Positions 8,573 to 17,900 of a stretch of DNA of 64,000 nucleotides are shown in pieces. Both the position numbers and the translations under genes were made by a program. The DNA is taken from contig NZ_JAXIVS010000015.1 in assembly GCF_034259325.1 (NCBI RefSeq), positions 264,144 through 328,143 on the forward strand, given 5' to 3'. The notes beneath the pieces are model-generated. The model saw nothing but the letters and a program-made list of their open reading frames with translations, did not search any database and was not told the origin of the DNA. Within the stretch, counting starts at the first letter, position 1, and every line of letters starts with the position of its first letter. This DNA is from Hyalangium ruber. Its GTDB lineage: Bacteria; Myxococcota; Myxococcia; Myxococcales; Myxococcaceae.

Positions 8573-9550
8573 ATGACCATGCGCAACACGAAGAAGGGGC
8601 TCGCGCCGCCCCCGTTCGATCCCGAACTCGCCGAAATCCTTCCTGCGTTCGCCGGGGCCGCCCCCATCAACATGACGGCCGATCAGATCGAAAAATATCG
8701 CGCCATTCCCATGCCTTCGATCGCTGAGCAGATCGGCAATCAGCCGGTCCAGTGCGTCGACTTCACCCTCCCCGGCTACCAAGGGGTCGACATCGCCGTC
8801 TCGGTGATCTCGCGGAAAGACCATGCCAAACCGGGCCCCGGCATCTATCACATCCACGGTGGCGGGATGGTCATGGCCAACCGTTTCGCAGGTGCCTCCG
8901 ACCTGGTGGCGTGGGCGATGAAGTTCGACGCGGTGTGCGTCACGGTCGAATACCGACGGGCACCCGAGAACCCCGACCCGATCCCCGTCGAGGACTGCTA
9001 CGCGGGACTCGTGTGGATGACCGCACACGCGGAGAAGCTGTTGATCAACCCGGAGCGGCTCATCGTCTTCGGAGGAAGCGCTGGGGGCGGCCTGTCCGCG
9101 GGCACTACCCTGTTGGCGCGCGACCGCAAGGGGCCGAAGCTGTTCGGACAACTCCTCCAGTGCCCCATGCTCGACGATCGGAACGAAACCGTCTCCTCGT
9201 ACCAGATGCAGGGGATCGGCATCTGGGATCGCGTCAGCAACCTGACCGGCTGGACGGCCCTGCTCGGTAACCGGCGCGGAACGGACAACGTGTCAATCTA
9301 TGCGGCACCCGCGCGCGCGACCGATCTGAGCGGCCTGCCTCCTACATTCATCGACGTGGCGTCGGCGGAGGTCTTCCGCGACGAGGCCGTTGCCTATGCG
9401 AGCGCGATCTGGGCGGCAGGCGGAGACGCGGAGCTCCACGTCTGGGGCGGCGCGTTTCACGGCTTCAACCAGATGGCGCCGAATGCCGCCATCTCCCGGG
9501 CCGCGAATGCGGCTCGCGAGGCATGGCTCGAACGGCTGCTGTCTCGGTAA
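8573..9550 (+). CDS. Alpha/beta hydrolase, hormone-sensitive-lipase-type esterase
   Basis: A 325-residue esterase of the HSL (bacterial family IV) group. The oxyanion-hole motif appears as YHIHGGGMVM near residue 95, the nucleophile elbow as VFGGSAGGGLSAG (GxSxG with the family GGSAGG form), and the catalytic His as WGGAFHGFNQ near residue 300. The expected Asp lies in EVFRDEAVAY. It should hydrolyse short-chain acyl esters in the cytoplasm; no signal peptide is present. A second Met two codons downstream is an alternative start. The next gene begins 12 bases after the stop, suggesting cotranscription. Confidence 0.92.
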   Translation: MTMRNTKKGLAPPPFDPELAEILPAFAGAAPINMTADQIEKYRAIPMPSIAEQIGNQPVQCVDFTLPGYQGVDIAVSVISRKDHAKPGPGIYHIHGGGMVMANRFAGASDLVAWAMKFDAVCVTVEYRRAPENPDPIPVEDCYAGLVWMTAHAEKLLINPERLIVFGGSAGGGLSAGTTLLARDRKGPKLFGQLLQCPMLDDRNETVSSYQMQGIGIWDRVSNLTGWTALLGNRRGTDNVSIYAAPARATDLSGLPPTFIDVASAEVFRDEAVAYASAIWAAGGDAELHVWGGAFHGFNQMAPNAAISRAANAAREAWLERLLSR

Positions 9551-9562
9551 AGGTTGTCTCCC

Positions 9563-10462
9563 ATGCGCTCCCTTTCGTCTCAGCTGACGTTCCTCGCGGT
9601 TGGCGCGCTTCCATTCGCGGCCATCCTCATCGGAGGTTGGGTGGCCTACCTCCACGGTATCGCCCCGAGGGCCTTTGGCCCCAACGTGGTGGCGGCAGGG
9701 CTGGGACTCGCGCTCGTGGCCGGGCTCCTCCGGCTCTCGTGGGAGAGCGTGGTTCGCCAGGCACCCCTCATCGCGGCCGCAATCGGGGGCCTGCTGGCCA
9801 CCACCCTGCTGTTCCCTGGGCTCGAAGGCGTACACCGCTGGATCGCCCTGGGGCCCTTACGTCTGAATGCCTCATCGGTGGTGATGCCGTGGTTCCTGAT
9901 GGCGGTGGGAGGGCTCCTGATCCGAGCCCGCCCCGCCCTTGCCTGTGGCTGGGTTGCGGCAATCCAAGCGCTTCACGTCCTCCAGCCCGATTCGGGGCAG
10001 GCGACGGCGTTGGGCGTCAGTGCAGCGCTCCTTCTCTGGACCACGCCGTCCACGGGCACCCGGTGGCGCGTCGTCGCGAGCACCTTGGCATTGCTGGGAG
10101 CCGCAGCGGCTTGGATGAGGCCCGATCCCTTAGGAGCGATTCCCCACGTGGAGCGCATCCTTCACCTTGCGGCGAATGTTGGAGCACCCTGGCTCGTTGC
10201 CTCACTGCTGTCAGTGGGGGCCCTCCTAACTCCCGCCATTCACCATGCCGTGAGGTTGTTCTCCCGTCACAGCGAGGCGGCACCGCTGGCTGCTTCCCTG
10301 GCCGTGTATTTCGGGCTGACCTTCATCGTCACTGAGTTGGGCAACTTCCCGGTTCCTGTGCTGGGGGCTGGCGCAAGCCCCGTGCTGGGCTGGTATTACC
10401 TGTTTGGGTTGCTCCACCTCTCCGCTCGAGCGCCGCTGTCTCAATCCGAGGAGGGCCGCTGA
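9563..10462 (+). CDS. Polytopic integral membrane protein, function unknown
   Basis: A 299-residue protein made almost entirely of hydrophobic segments, roughly eight to nine membrane spans (for example LTFLAVGALPFAAILIGGWV at the N-terminus and ASLAVYFGLTFIVTELG near the C-terminus). I do not recognise the family. The segment pattern and the conserved-looking GNFPVPVLGAGASP before the last span faintly recall SEDS-type polymerases, but their key residues cannot be identified, so no function is assigned. The start at 9563 (ATG) is preferred to a TTG three codons upstream. It follows the esterase by 12 bases and is the last recognisable host gene before the AT-richer island. Confidence 0.75.
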   Translation: MRSLSSQLTFLAVGALPFAAILIGGWVAYLHGIAPRAFGPNVVAAGLGLALVAGLLRLSWESVVRQAPLIAAAIGGLLATTLLFPGLEGVHRWIALGPLRLNASSVVMPWFLMAVGGLLIRARPALACGWVAAIQALHVLQPDSGQATALGVSAALLLWTTPSTGTRWRVVASTLALLGAAAAWMRPDPLGAIPHVERILHLAANVGAPWLVASLLSVGALLTPAIHHAVRLFSRHSEAAPLAASLAVYFGLTFIVTELGNFPVPVLGAGASPVLGWYYLFGLLHLSARAPLSQSEEGR

Positions 10463-10949
10463 GGAGCCCCCCGAATCCGCAGTGGCAGCATAAATATCTG
10501 CGTCGTTTTTTACTTTGATTTCCGCGTTCGACGCGATGGCGAGTTGTTCCGTCGAGGCCATTGAGAATGAGTGCCTGAAGCTTGCGTCCCAGCACACCGC
10601 GCTGCTTCGCCGTTTGGGCGACAACCCAGCCTGAACCGGCCTCACTTCGGGTACTTCTGGGGCAACCTTTTGGCCCGTTGCCTCGGTCAGCACACTCGCC
10701 TCTTCCAGCTTCGGATCCAAATCCGCTTGAGGGAACGCACCTCGCTGCTGCTGCGGCGCGAGGACTTCGACGCGTCGATCCTCACGCACCCACACTTCCT
10801 CGTACTGGTGCCCGAGTTGTCCGAGCAATTCTTGCGCCGCAGCGAGACTCTCACGGGCGAGCAGGTAATCGAGCTGACGGCGGAAAACTTGCTAGTATGC
10901 AAAGAGCTCTTCGGCGCTACAGACAATGCCTAATCTGGCGTCTATATAT
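10463..10949. other. 487-base intergenic edge of AT-rich island, with gene debris
   Basis: No convincing intact gene. On the minus strand from about 10900 to 10500 an open frame reads RRQLDYLLARESLAAAQ and then a Gln/Glu-rich stretch (EVWVREDRRVEVLAPQQQR). It begins right after a stop codon and looks like a coiled-coil fragment of an unidentified protein, possibly a truncated gene. The plus strand also has a 120-codon frame with no recognisable domain. Composition shifts from high GC to AT-richer around 10490. A 12-base sequence GATGGCGAGTTG (10535-10546) recurs at 13646-13657 on the other side of the island. Confidence 0.4.
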
Positions 10950-12026
10950 TTAGACGCGAATAGCGACACCGTAAGCCTTATAAAGTTCAGAAATAAGCTC
11001 ACAGAGGTACTCGATAGCCTGATCCCAGTCGCCAATTGCATTGGCGGGCGGCTGCGTGGCTGCTCTACTGGCACGGAAATGTGCGATGCCATTTCGGACT
11101 TTATAAATTGATCCGCCGACCATTTCCACCAGCCCGGATGGTTCAGGCGCCTGGGTTTTACAGAAACCCAACCGAAGTCTCTCAATAAGTGGTGGATTGG
11201 ATATTTCCCTGAGAAGCCTCTTAAGAGCAATATCTTCCTTAGGGCGCCAATCAAGATGTTTAGAGATTTGCTCCCCTAGGGTTGCGTGCGATGCAGTACC
11301 CAATCCCTTTCTTAAATCTTCCACATAGGGAACTTGGTAGAGTCGCTCAATGCAGCGGTAAAAGTCCAAGAACGCATGCGTCCAATGTGATGCGGTGATG
11401 GCCCTAAATAAAACATCAGAAGCTATATTACCACACTCTCCTTCTATGAGTTCGGATATTCGCGCCCTCGTCGAAGTAGAGTAAGGCAACGGAATGCTGG
11501 CGTCCTTGTCTAGTAAAAACACCCCATAGACCTTGTATATCAGGTTTTCAGGATCATCTCCCCTCGCAACCTGATCAACTTCAAAAACTTGTATCGGTGC
11601 AAAGTATGGAGCGACGGTTGCTGCTTCGTAAGCCCCTTCAACTCCGAAGAGGTTCTCCGCGATGCGAACTCCAATGTCGCTGCTGGTAATAACCTTGTGT
11701 GCGTCAAGAGACCAGAGGAGCGTCAAGAGCCCTGCATGAGGAGGATGAGACTTGATACCTTGAATGGAGATCGTGAGTTGACGTGATTCTGGCAGTACGA
11801 CAAAAAGCCGAGCACTGTGCGATACAAGAGATGCCCACTTGCCAGGAAGGCACTCGCTGGAGTGCTCAACCTTGGCGTGCTTTAAAAAGTCTTTTTCCTC
11901 CTCGGAGGTCTTGACCCACCGTGGGGCTTTAATATTGGCAACATGATGGGCGACACCGGCGGCATCGACTAACGCGGCCAGTTTTGCAAAAATCTTGCTG
12001 TTGGCCTCCTTCATGTTTCTAGACAT
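10950..12026 (-). CDS. Hypothetical protein with C-terminal HEPN-like R-x4-H motif
   Basis: A 358-residue cytoplasmic protein without signal peptide or membrane span. I do not recognise a named family. The C-terminal third is helical and contains SIYKVRNGIAHFRA near residue 310; RNGIAH fits the R-x4-6-H catalytic motif of HEPN ribonucleases, in the setting (helix, YK-RN---H) seen in HEPN families. The N-terminal two thirds (QLTISIQGIKSHPPHAGLL, VYGVFLLDKDASIPLPY) look like a beta-rich sensor or adaptor domain. It starts 12 bases after the DGQHR-like gene, so the two form an operon. Base composition is clearly lower in GC than the flanking genes, indicating transfer. A defence or toxin-like RNase role is an inference from the motif and context. 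Confidence 0.75.
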   Translation of the reverse strand: MSRNMKEANSKIFAKLAALVDAAGVAHHVANIKAPRWVKTSEEEKDFLKHAKVEHSSECLPGKWASLVSHSARLFVVLPESRQLTISIQGIKSHPPHAGLLTLLWSLDAHKVITSSDIGVRIAENLFGVEGAYEAATVAPYFAPIQVFEVDQVARGDDPENLIYKVYGVFLLDKDASIPLPYSTSTRARISELIEGECGNIASDVLFRAITASHWTHAFLDFYRCIERLYQVPYVEDLRKGLGTASHATLGEQISKHLDWRPKEDIALKRLLREISNPPLIERLRLGFCKTQAPEPSGLVEMVGGSIYKVRNGIAHFRASRAATQPPANAIGDWDQAIEYLCELISELYKAYGVAIRV

Positions 12027-12038
12027 GGGACGGATTCA

Positions 12039-13340
12039 CTACTGCACACGCCAGCAGGCAGTCATTGACTTTAGCCTTGGTCCCTCTTCAAGAAACAGCC
12101 TGAAGGCATCTGTAAAGAGTGTTCGCTCAAAATCTCCAATTTTGCTAGACGGCTTATCCAAGACTTCGTTCAGCGTTGCGAAGTCAAGAAAAGCGGAGAG
12201 TTCTTCTTCGTTAAGGGTGGATACATACTTACTCACCTTATTGCATTGATCGGAGATATTTTTAACAGCTGCCAGCTGTTCATCATGGCTGCGATTGGCG
12301 CCAGGGCGTCCATATATCTTCTGTGCAGCAGCTGCCATGAACCCAACGCAGGCGGGTTGGCTGTCGAAGAGACTGCGCCCTGCATTGAATCGCCTGAGAC
12401 TCTTGGGAGTGCCGGGCATTTGACCAAAAGCACGGTCGAGCGCAATCATCTGCCTAAAAACTTCGATGAAATGCGGCAAGAAGTCACTGGTGGAGACTGC
12501 TTCAATCATATCCAGTCGCGAGAATTGATCTGCCAGCACGGACTCTTTGTCAACCTGTGCTTTTCTGAGACCAAAAGCTATATACATCTCTACAACGTCG
12601 TTCGCTTGATACTCGCCTGGATTAAAGCGACGGCTCTTGTTGTCAATACTGTAGATTTCAGGAGGTGTATTGTCAGATTCAAGCTCAGAGCGAATCTCTC
12701 TGATGAGCGAAGCATTTATGACTTCGATCTGCCGTCGGAGATTCCAAGGAACCTGCCCAGTGTTGAGGATTAGCATTCGATAAGTCAGGCTTGAGGTTTT
12801 GTCCGCAAGCCAGAGTTCGACACGGAGTTCACGGCCCTTGAGTTCTTTTTGATGATCAAGCAACACTGTAGTGCGCTGCATCCCATCTATGATTGAAACT
12901 GCAGATGGATCTAGCTTTGCCAGCATTTTTCTAAGTTTTGAACTGGTCCACGAGGGGACTTGCGTCAATCTCTTATGAGGCAGAAGAATCCCAACGACTA
13001 CAGGAGGAAGCACTGCGCCTGCTCTAAGATCGCTGGCCATTCGATCGCGAATACGCACTGCGGAGCTAGTCTGGAGTGCTTCGCGCTGCCCTTCAATGCT
13101 TCCTCGTCTCTGGTAAGCTGGATTGGTCAACGAGAGGTAGTCCTCAGTGCTCATGCTGACCAGAGTCGAAAGACTTCCTACTCTTTCGTCGGGTATTATG
13201 TGCCGTATCTCTAAAGAATCTAGAGACGAGGATATATTCGCTGCAGCTCTAGTCCTGGACGTCGAGCGACTGGTTGAGGAAGAACGGGATGGTCCTTCTG
13301 CGGAACGTGACTTGAGGTTTGCTGTTTTGGACCGTGGCAT
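12039..13340 (-). CDS. DGQHR/ParB-like domain protein, first gene of island operon
   Basis: A 433-residue protein. A Ser/Arg-rich, probably disordered N-terminus of about 40 residues precedes a globular part containing SIIDGMQRTTVLL near residue 155. This resembles the [ILV]IDGqhR/QR signature shared by DGQHR (DndB-type), DUF262/GmrSD N-terminal and ParB-like proteins, which bind nucleic acids or nucleotides. Asn-Gln residues follow in LNTGQVPWNLRRQ. I cannot place it in one family. The upstream AT-rich stretch has TTGACA (13372-13377, minus strand) and TATAAA (13358-13363), spaced too closely to form one standard promoter. It is followed after 12 bases by the HEPN-like gene. Codon use is AT-richer than the neighbours, suggesting horizontal transfer. 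Confidence 0.78.
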   Translation of the reverse strand: MPRSKTANLKSRSAEGPSRSSSTSRSTSRTRAAANISSSLDSLEIRHIIPDERVGSLSTLVSMSTEDYLSLTNPAYQRRGSIEGQREALQTSSAVRIRDRMASDLRAGAVLPPVVVGILLPHKRLTQVPSWTSSKLRKMLAKLDPSAVSIIDGMQRTTVLLDHQKELKGRELRVELWLADKTSSLTYRMLILNTGQVPWNLRRQIEVINASLIREIRSELESDNTPPEIYSIDNKSRRFNPGEYQANDVVEMYIAFGLRKAQVDKESVLADQFSRLDMIEAVSTSDFLPHFIEVFRQMIALDRAFGQMPGTPKSLRRFNAGRSLFDSQPACVGFMAAAAQKIYGRPGANRSHDEQLAAVKNISDQCNKVSKYVSTLNEEELSAFLDFATLNEVLDKPSSKIGDFERTLFTDAFRLFLEEGPRLKSMTACWRVQ

Positions 13341-13780
13341 GGTCGAATACTCGCTCGTTTTATATGGCGCTTGTCAAGAATTTTGTAGGCCAGACGAGGT
13401 GGTGCGATTTTGTTCTAGGCTTTGTGTGGCTTGAGTGCAAATCGAGAGTATGAGGGCGCGGTAGGCATTCGGTTAGTCTCTTCATCTAGTCTTTCAAGGG
13501 ATCGACATAGCATGCCGACAAAGCATGCCGACAAATACGCTCTCGGCGATTTGAACCATGGTAAGAATAAGCTGAATCCCACCCTACTTATGTGCCGCAA
13601 GCAGCGCCCATATATGATGCCTAGGAAAAATGGTGCGCTTTTGAGGATGGCGAGTTGATGCACAGGGGCCAAGGCGGGCCGTTGACAGGTGCCGCTCGGG
13701 CTGTGCGTCAAGCTCTAGTACAGCACCGTCCCCTCCAGCCGCTCCTGCCGTCCAACGTATTGCGGATTTCTTGCGGTGAT
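13341..13780. other. 440-base right flank of the island, no gene recognised
   Basis: Contains the likely promoter region of the DGQHR-like gene and a perfect tandem 13-base duplication, AGCATGCCGACAA at 13509-13521 and 13522-13534. The right copy of the 12-base island-flanking repeat GATGGCGAGTTG is at 13646-13657. Short open frames on both strands show no domain, and GC content rises again towards 13700. Confidence 0.45.
13509..13534. repeat. 13-bp perfect tandem duplication
   Basis: Two adjacent exact copies of AGCATGCCGACAA. There are only two units and no associated coding function, so this is probably a replication-slippage or insertion scar. Confidence 0.6.
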
Positions 13781-14812
13781 TCAATTCAATGGGATGCACC
13801 GATCCTCGCAAGCACTGCGCACGGCTGCCTCAATGACTTGGATTACTTGGCCCGCACTCTCGGTTGTGACAGGCACCGGGCCTTCTCCCGCCATGGCGGC
13901 AGCGAGTTGGCGGTAGAACTGCTCGTAGCTTCCGGGCGTCGTGGGAAGGGCTCCGCCGCAGCTCAGGCGTCCGTGCCGCTCCGCTGGCTCGGCGCCCCAT
14001 CCCGCCATTCCCGGTCGCAGTCCCGCCTTGAGTTGCTCTTCCTGCGGGTCCAGCCCGTATTTCACGTAGGCGTCCGCTTCGCCTTGCAGCACGAACCGTG
14101 GCCAGGGATCATGCACCACCGAGCCTGAGTGCAGGATTACTCGCAGTTCGCCGTAGCGCAGCACCAGGTGGAACCAGTCCACTGCCCTTCCCTCGGGACG
14201 CTGCCGGCCTACGTCCGCCATGACCGACTCGGGCATTCCGAAGAGCTGCAGGGCCTGGTCCACCAGGTGCGGCCCCAGGTCCCAGAGCGTGCCTCCTCCG
14301 GGTCCCTCCTCTTCTTTCCACCGCTTCTTCACCTGCGGGCGGTAGCGGTCGAAGTGGCTCTCGAAGCTGTAGAGCTTCCCGAGCCTCCCCTGCTCCAGCA
14401 GTTGCCGCACCGTGAGGAAGTCTCCGTCCCAGCGCCGGTTGTGGAAGACCGCCAGGCAGCGGCCCTGCTCCTGCGCCAGCGCTCCCAGTCGGAACGCCTC
14501 CGCCGAATCCAGCGTGAAGGGCTTCTCCACCGCCACGTGCTTCCCCGCCCGCAGCGCCCGCTCCGCCAGCGGTCCGTGGCTGTCGTTCGGCGTGGCCACG
14601 ATGATCAGATCCAGCGTCGGGTCCGCCAGCAGCGCATCCACAGAGAGCACTCGCACGCCTGGCCAGTCGCTTGCGACCGCCTCCGCGTTCCGCGTCGCCA
14701 CCGCACTCAGCGTGAAGGCGGGCTCCACTGAGAGCAGGGGCGCTTGGAAAGTCGCTCCGGACAGGCCGTAGCCGATCAGGCCGACACGAAAGGCTTTTTC
14801 TCGGGCTCGCAC
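13781..14812 (-). CDS. Gfo/Idh/MocA family NAD(P)-dependent oxidoreductase
   Basis: A 343-residue protein with an N-terminal Rossmann fold (VGLIGYGLSGATFQAPLL), the cofactor strand IIVATPNDSH, and the family signature AGKHVAVEKPFTLDS, where Lys is the conserved catalytic-site lysine of the EKP motif. The C-terminal alpha/beta domain includes GPGGGTLWDLGPHLVDQAL, the usual region with the catalytic Asp and His. Members act on sugars, inositols and related polyols. The sequence resembles the YdgJ/YcjS-like subgroup, but the substrate is not known. No operon partner; it diverges from the large TPR gene at 14992. Confidence 0.93.
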   Translation of the reverse strand: MRAREKAFRVGLIGYGLSGATFQAPLLSVEPAFTLSAVATRNAEAVASDWPGVRVLSVDALLADPTLDLIIVATPNDSHGPLAERALRAGKHVAVEKPFTLDSAEAFRLGALAQEQGRCLAVFHNRRWDGDFLTVRQLLEQGRLGKLYSFESHFDRYRPQVKKRWKEEEGPGGGTLWDLGPHLVDQALQLFGMPESVMADVGRQRPEGRAVDWFHLVLRYGELRVILHSGSVVHDPWPRFVLQGEADAYVKYGLDPQEEQLKAGLRPGMAGWGAEPAERHGRLSCGGALPTTPGSYEQFYRQLAAAMAGEGPVPVTTESAGQVIQVIEAAVRSACEDRCIPLN

Positions 14813-14991
14813 CCCTCGAACCCTAGCGCGCCCAATCTCTCACCCCAAGCCCTCGCCTCCCTGCCTCCCAGGTAGCCAGACGCGCATTTCATCAAGGAAG
14901 TCGGGAACTTGAGAGGGCAGGCAGCCACGTGTTACGACCCCGACGGCAACTGTCGTCCAGGCTGAATTCCCATCTCCGGAGCCTGCCTCCC

Positions 14992-17900
14992 ATGAGCGAG
15001 CAGAACGATTCCACGAGGACCGCGTCCTCTCCCTCTGTCTCCGTGCCTCCTCCCGGCACGGCCCCCGCGAAGCCCGCGACGGAGGTTCTCGCCCAGGGCA
15101 TTGGCGCGATGCCGCCCGTCGTCACTCCCGAGGACGATGCCCGCGAGCGCATCGCTGTCATGGAGCGCGAGGCTCGCGCCCTCAGCACCTCCGACGCTCA
15201 GGCCGCCGCCCTCCTCTTCCATGAGATCGGTCTGCTCTGGGAAGAGGTCCTCAAGAACCCTCGCAACGCCGCCGTCGCCTTCCAGAACGCCTACAAGCTG
15301 GCGCCCAAGTTCCTCGTGAACATCCGCGCCGCCCGTCGCCTCTTCGCCGACGTCGGCAACTGGCAGATGGTCCTCCAGCTCCTCGAGGCCGAGCTCACCG
15401 GCACCGACGAGCCCCGCCAGAAGGCCGCTCTCCTCTTCGAGAAGGCCTCCATCCTCGACGAGCGGCTCTCCCGCGAGGAGGACGCCAAGGCCGCCTACCG
15501 CCAGAGCCTCGAGCTCAAGCCCACCGACGCCTCGCTGCTCACCCAGCTCGAGGCGCACTACGGCGCCCGCAACGACTTCGAGGCCCTCATCGAGGTGTAC
15601 CGGCTGCTCGCCGCCTCGCTGGAGACTCCCTCCCTGCGCGCCCACTACCTCACCTCCGCCGGTCTGGTGATGGAAGAGCGCCTCAAGGCCCGCGATGGCG
15701 CCGCCGCCCTGTTCCGCGAGGCCTTCTCCCTCGACCGCTCGGACCTGCTGCTGCTCGCCGCCATGAAGCGCGTGGCCGAGCGCGAGGGCCGCACCGACGA
15801 GCTGCTCGCCGCCCTGGCCGCCGAGGCCCATGTGCTCGGCACCCAGGCCACCCCCGCCTACCTGCAGATCGCCAAGGTCTATGAGCGCCTCGGCCGCAAG
15901 GATGACGCCCTCGCCGCGCTGATGGCCGGCCGCCGCGTCACCCCCAACGAGCCGCTGGTGCTCTCCGAGCTCGCTGGCATCTACGAGACCCAGGGCCGGT
16001 ACGAGGAGCTGGCCGACGTGCTCCTGGCGTGGGTGGGCTCCATCACCGACGAGAGCGAGCTGGTCGCCATCAACCTGCGCCTCGCCGCGCTCTACGAGGA
16101 GGACCTCAAGCGCGAGCAGGAAGCCATCTCCCGCTACCAAGCCATCCTCTCGCGCATCCCCGGCCACTCCGCCGCGCTCGCCGGCCTGGGCAAGCTCTAC
16201 CACCGCCTGCAGCACTGGGACGGCCTCGTCTCCGTGTTCGACGCGGAGATCGCCGCCGCCGAGGAGCCCAAGCAGAAGGCCGCTCGCATGTACAAGGCGG
16301 CCGAGGTGCTCGAGGAGCGCCTGGGACGGCAGGAGGACGCCATCTCCCGCTACAACGTCTGCCTCCAGCTCCAGCCCGGCTACCTGCCCGCGCAGAAGGC
16401 CCTCTCGCGCCTCTACGAGCGCCAGGGCCGCTTCGCCGAGCTCGTCGCCATGTATGAGCAGGATCTGCTCCAGACGGCCGACCGCGATCAGCTCATCACC
16501 ACGCTCAACAAGATGGCAGTCATCTACGAGGACCGCCTGAGCGATCTGGACCACGCCATCGAGTGCATGAAGCGCATCCTCGATCTGGCCTCGGACCACC
16601 TGCCCACCATCCGCAACCTCGCGCGCCTGTACGAGCGTGCCGGCCGCTACCGCGAGCTCATCGAGACCCAGGAGCTCGAGGCCTCGTTCGCCGGTGACAC
16701 CAAGCAGGTGCTCTCGCTCTACCACCGCAACGCCGAGATCCTCGACGAGCACCTCAAGGATCGCGGCGGCTCCATCGCCGTGTACGAGCGCGTGCTGGCC
16801 CTGTCTCCCTCGTACCTGCCCGCCCTCAAGGCCCTGGGCCGCCTCTACGCCCAGGAGGGCCGCTGGGACGAGCTCATCAAGATGTACCGCGCCGAGGCGG
16901 AGATCTCCTCCTCCACCGAGCAGGCCTCCACCCTCCTCTTCAAGATCGCCGAGCTGTACGAGCACCGGCTCAAGAGCGAGGACGAGGCGGTGGCCTCCTA
17001 CCAGGAGGCGCTCACGCTCGCGCCCAGCTACTTCCCCGCCCTGCGCGCCCTGGCCCGCATCTACCGCTCCCGCGGCAACTGGGAGAGCCTCATCGAGGTG
17101 CTGCGCGCCGAGGCCGCCAACCGCATCGACCCCGTCGAGCGCGCCAACGCCCTCTACCAGGCCGCCGCCATCTGGGAGGATCAGCTCCAGCGCCCGGAGA
17201 TGGCCATCGAGGGCTACCAGGAGGTGCTCCGCATCACCCCGGGCCATGGCGCCTCGCTGCGCTCCCTGGAGCGGCTCTACACCACGCAGGAGAACACCAA
17301 GGAGCTGGTGGCCATCCTCGATCGCGAGACGCAGGTGGGGCAGACCCCCGGCGCCAAGATCGCCGCCTACCTCAAGCTCGCGCGGCTGTACCTGGATCGC
17401 TTCCAGGAGCCAACTCGCGCCGCCCAGTGCTGCGAGGCCGTGCTCCAGCTCGATCCCGGCCACTTCGCCGCGCTGAAGATGCTCGAGCGCATCCGCGCCG
17501 GGGACCGGCCGCGCCGCGCCGAGCTGCGCGCCCGGCTGGCCGAGCGGGTGACCGACGCGCGCCTGCGCACCGCCCTGCGCCTGTCGGCCGCCGGGGACCA
17601 GGACAAGGGCGCCGCCGAGCGCGCCCTGGACGAGTACCGACAGGCCTTCCAGGAGGACCCCTCCGACGTGCGCGTGGCGTTCGCCCTGGAGCGCGCCATG
17701 CGCCAGGCCAATGACTCCGCCGGCCTCGCGTGGCTCTACAGCCGCCGCCTGGAGGTGGCGAAGGAGCCCATCGAGCGCGTGGAGTTGATGCTGCGCGCCG
17801 CCGACCTCGCCGAGCACAAGCTGGCGGACCTGGATCGCGCCGGCCAGCTCTACCGCGCCGCCCTGGAGGCTCAGCCGCAGTGCCTGCCCGCCCTCATGGG

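Noticed and set aside
10571..10933. 120-codon plus-strand frame in the island edge
   Set aside because: No domain, no ribosome site, and another frame on the minus strand looks equally coding; left as debris.
13509..13534. CRISPR array
   Set aside because: Only two 13-base units with no spacers; no other regularly spaced repeats in the window.
13415..13711. 98-codon minus frame right of the island
   Set aside because: Contains the 13-bp tandem duplication and no recognisable fold; no convincing start.
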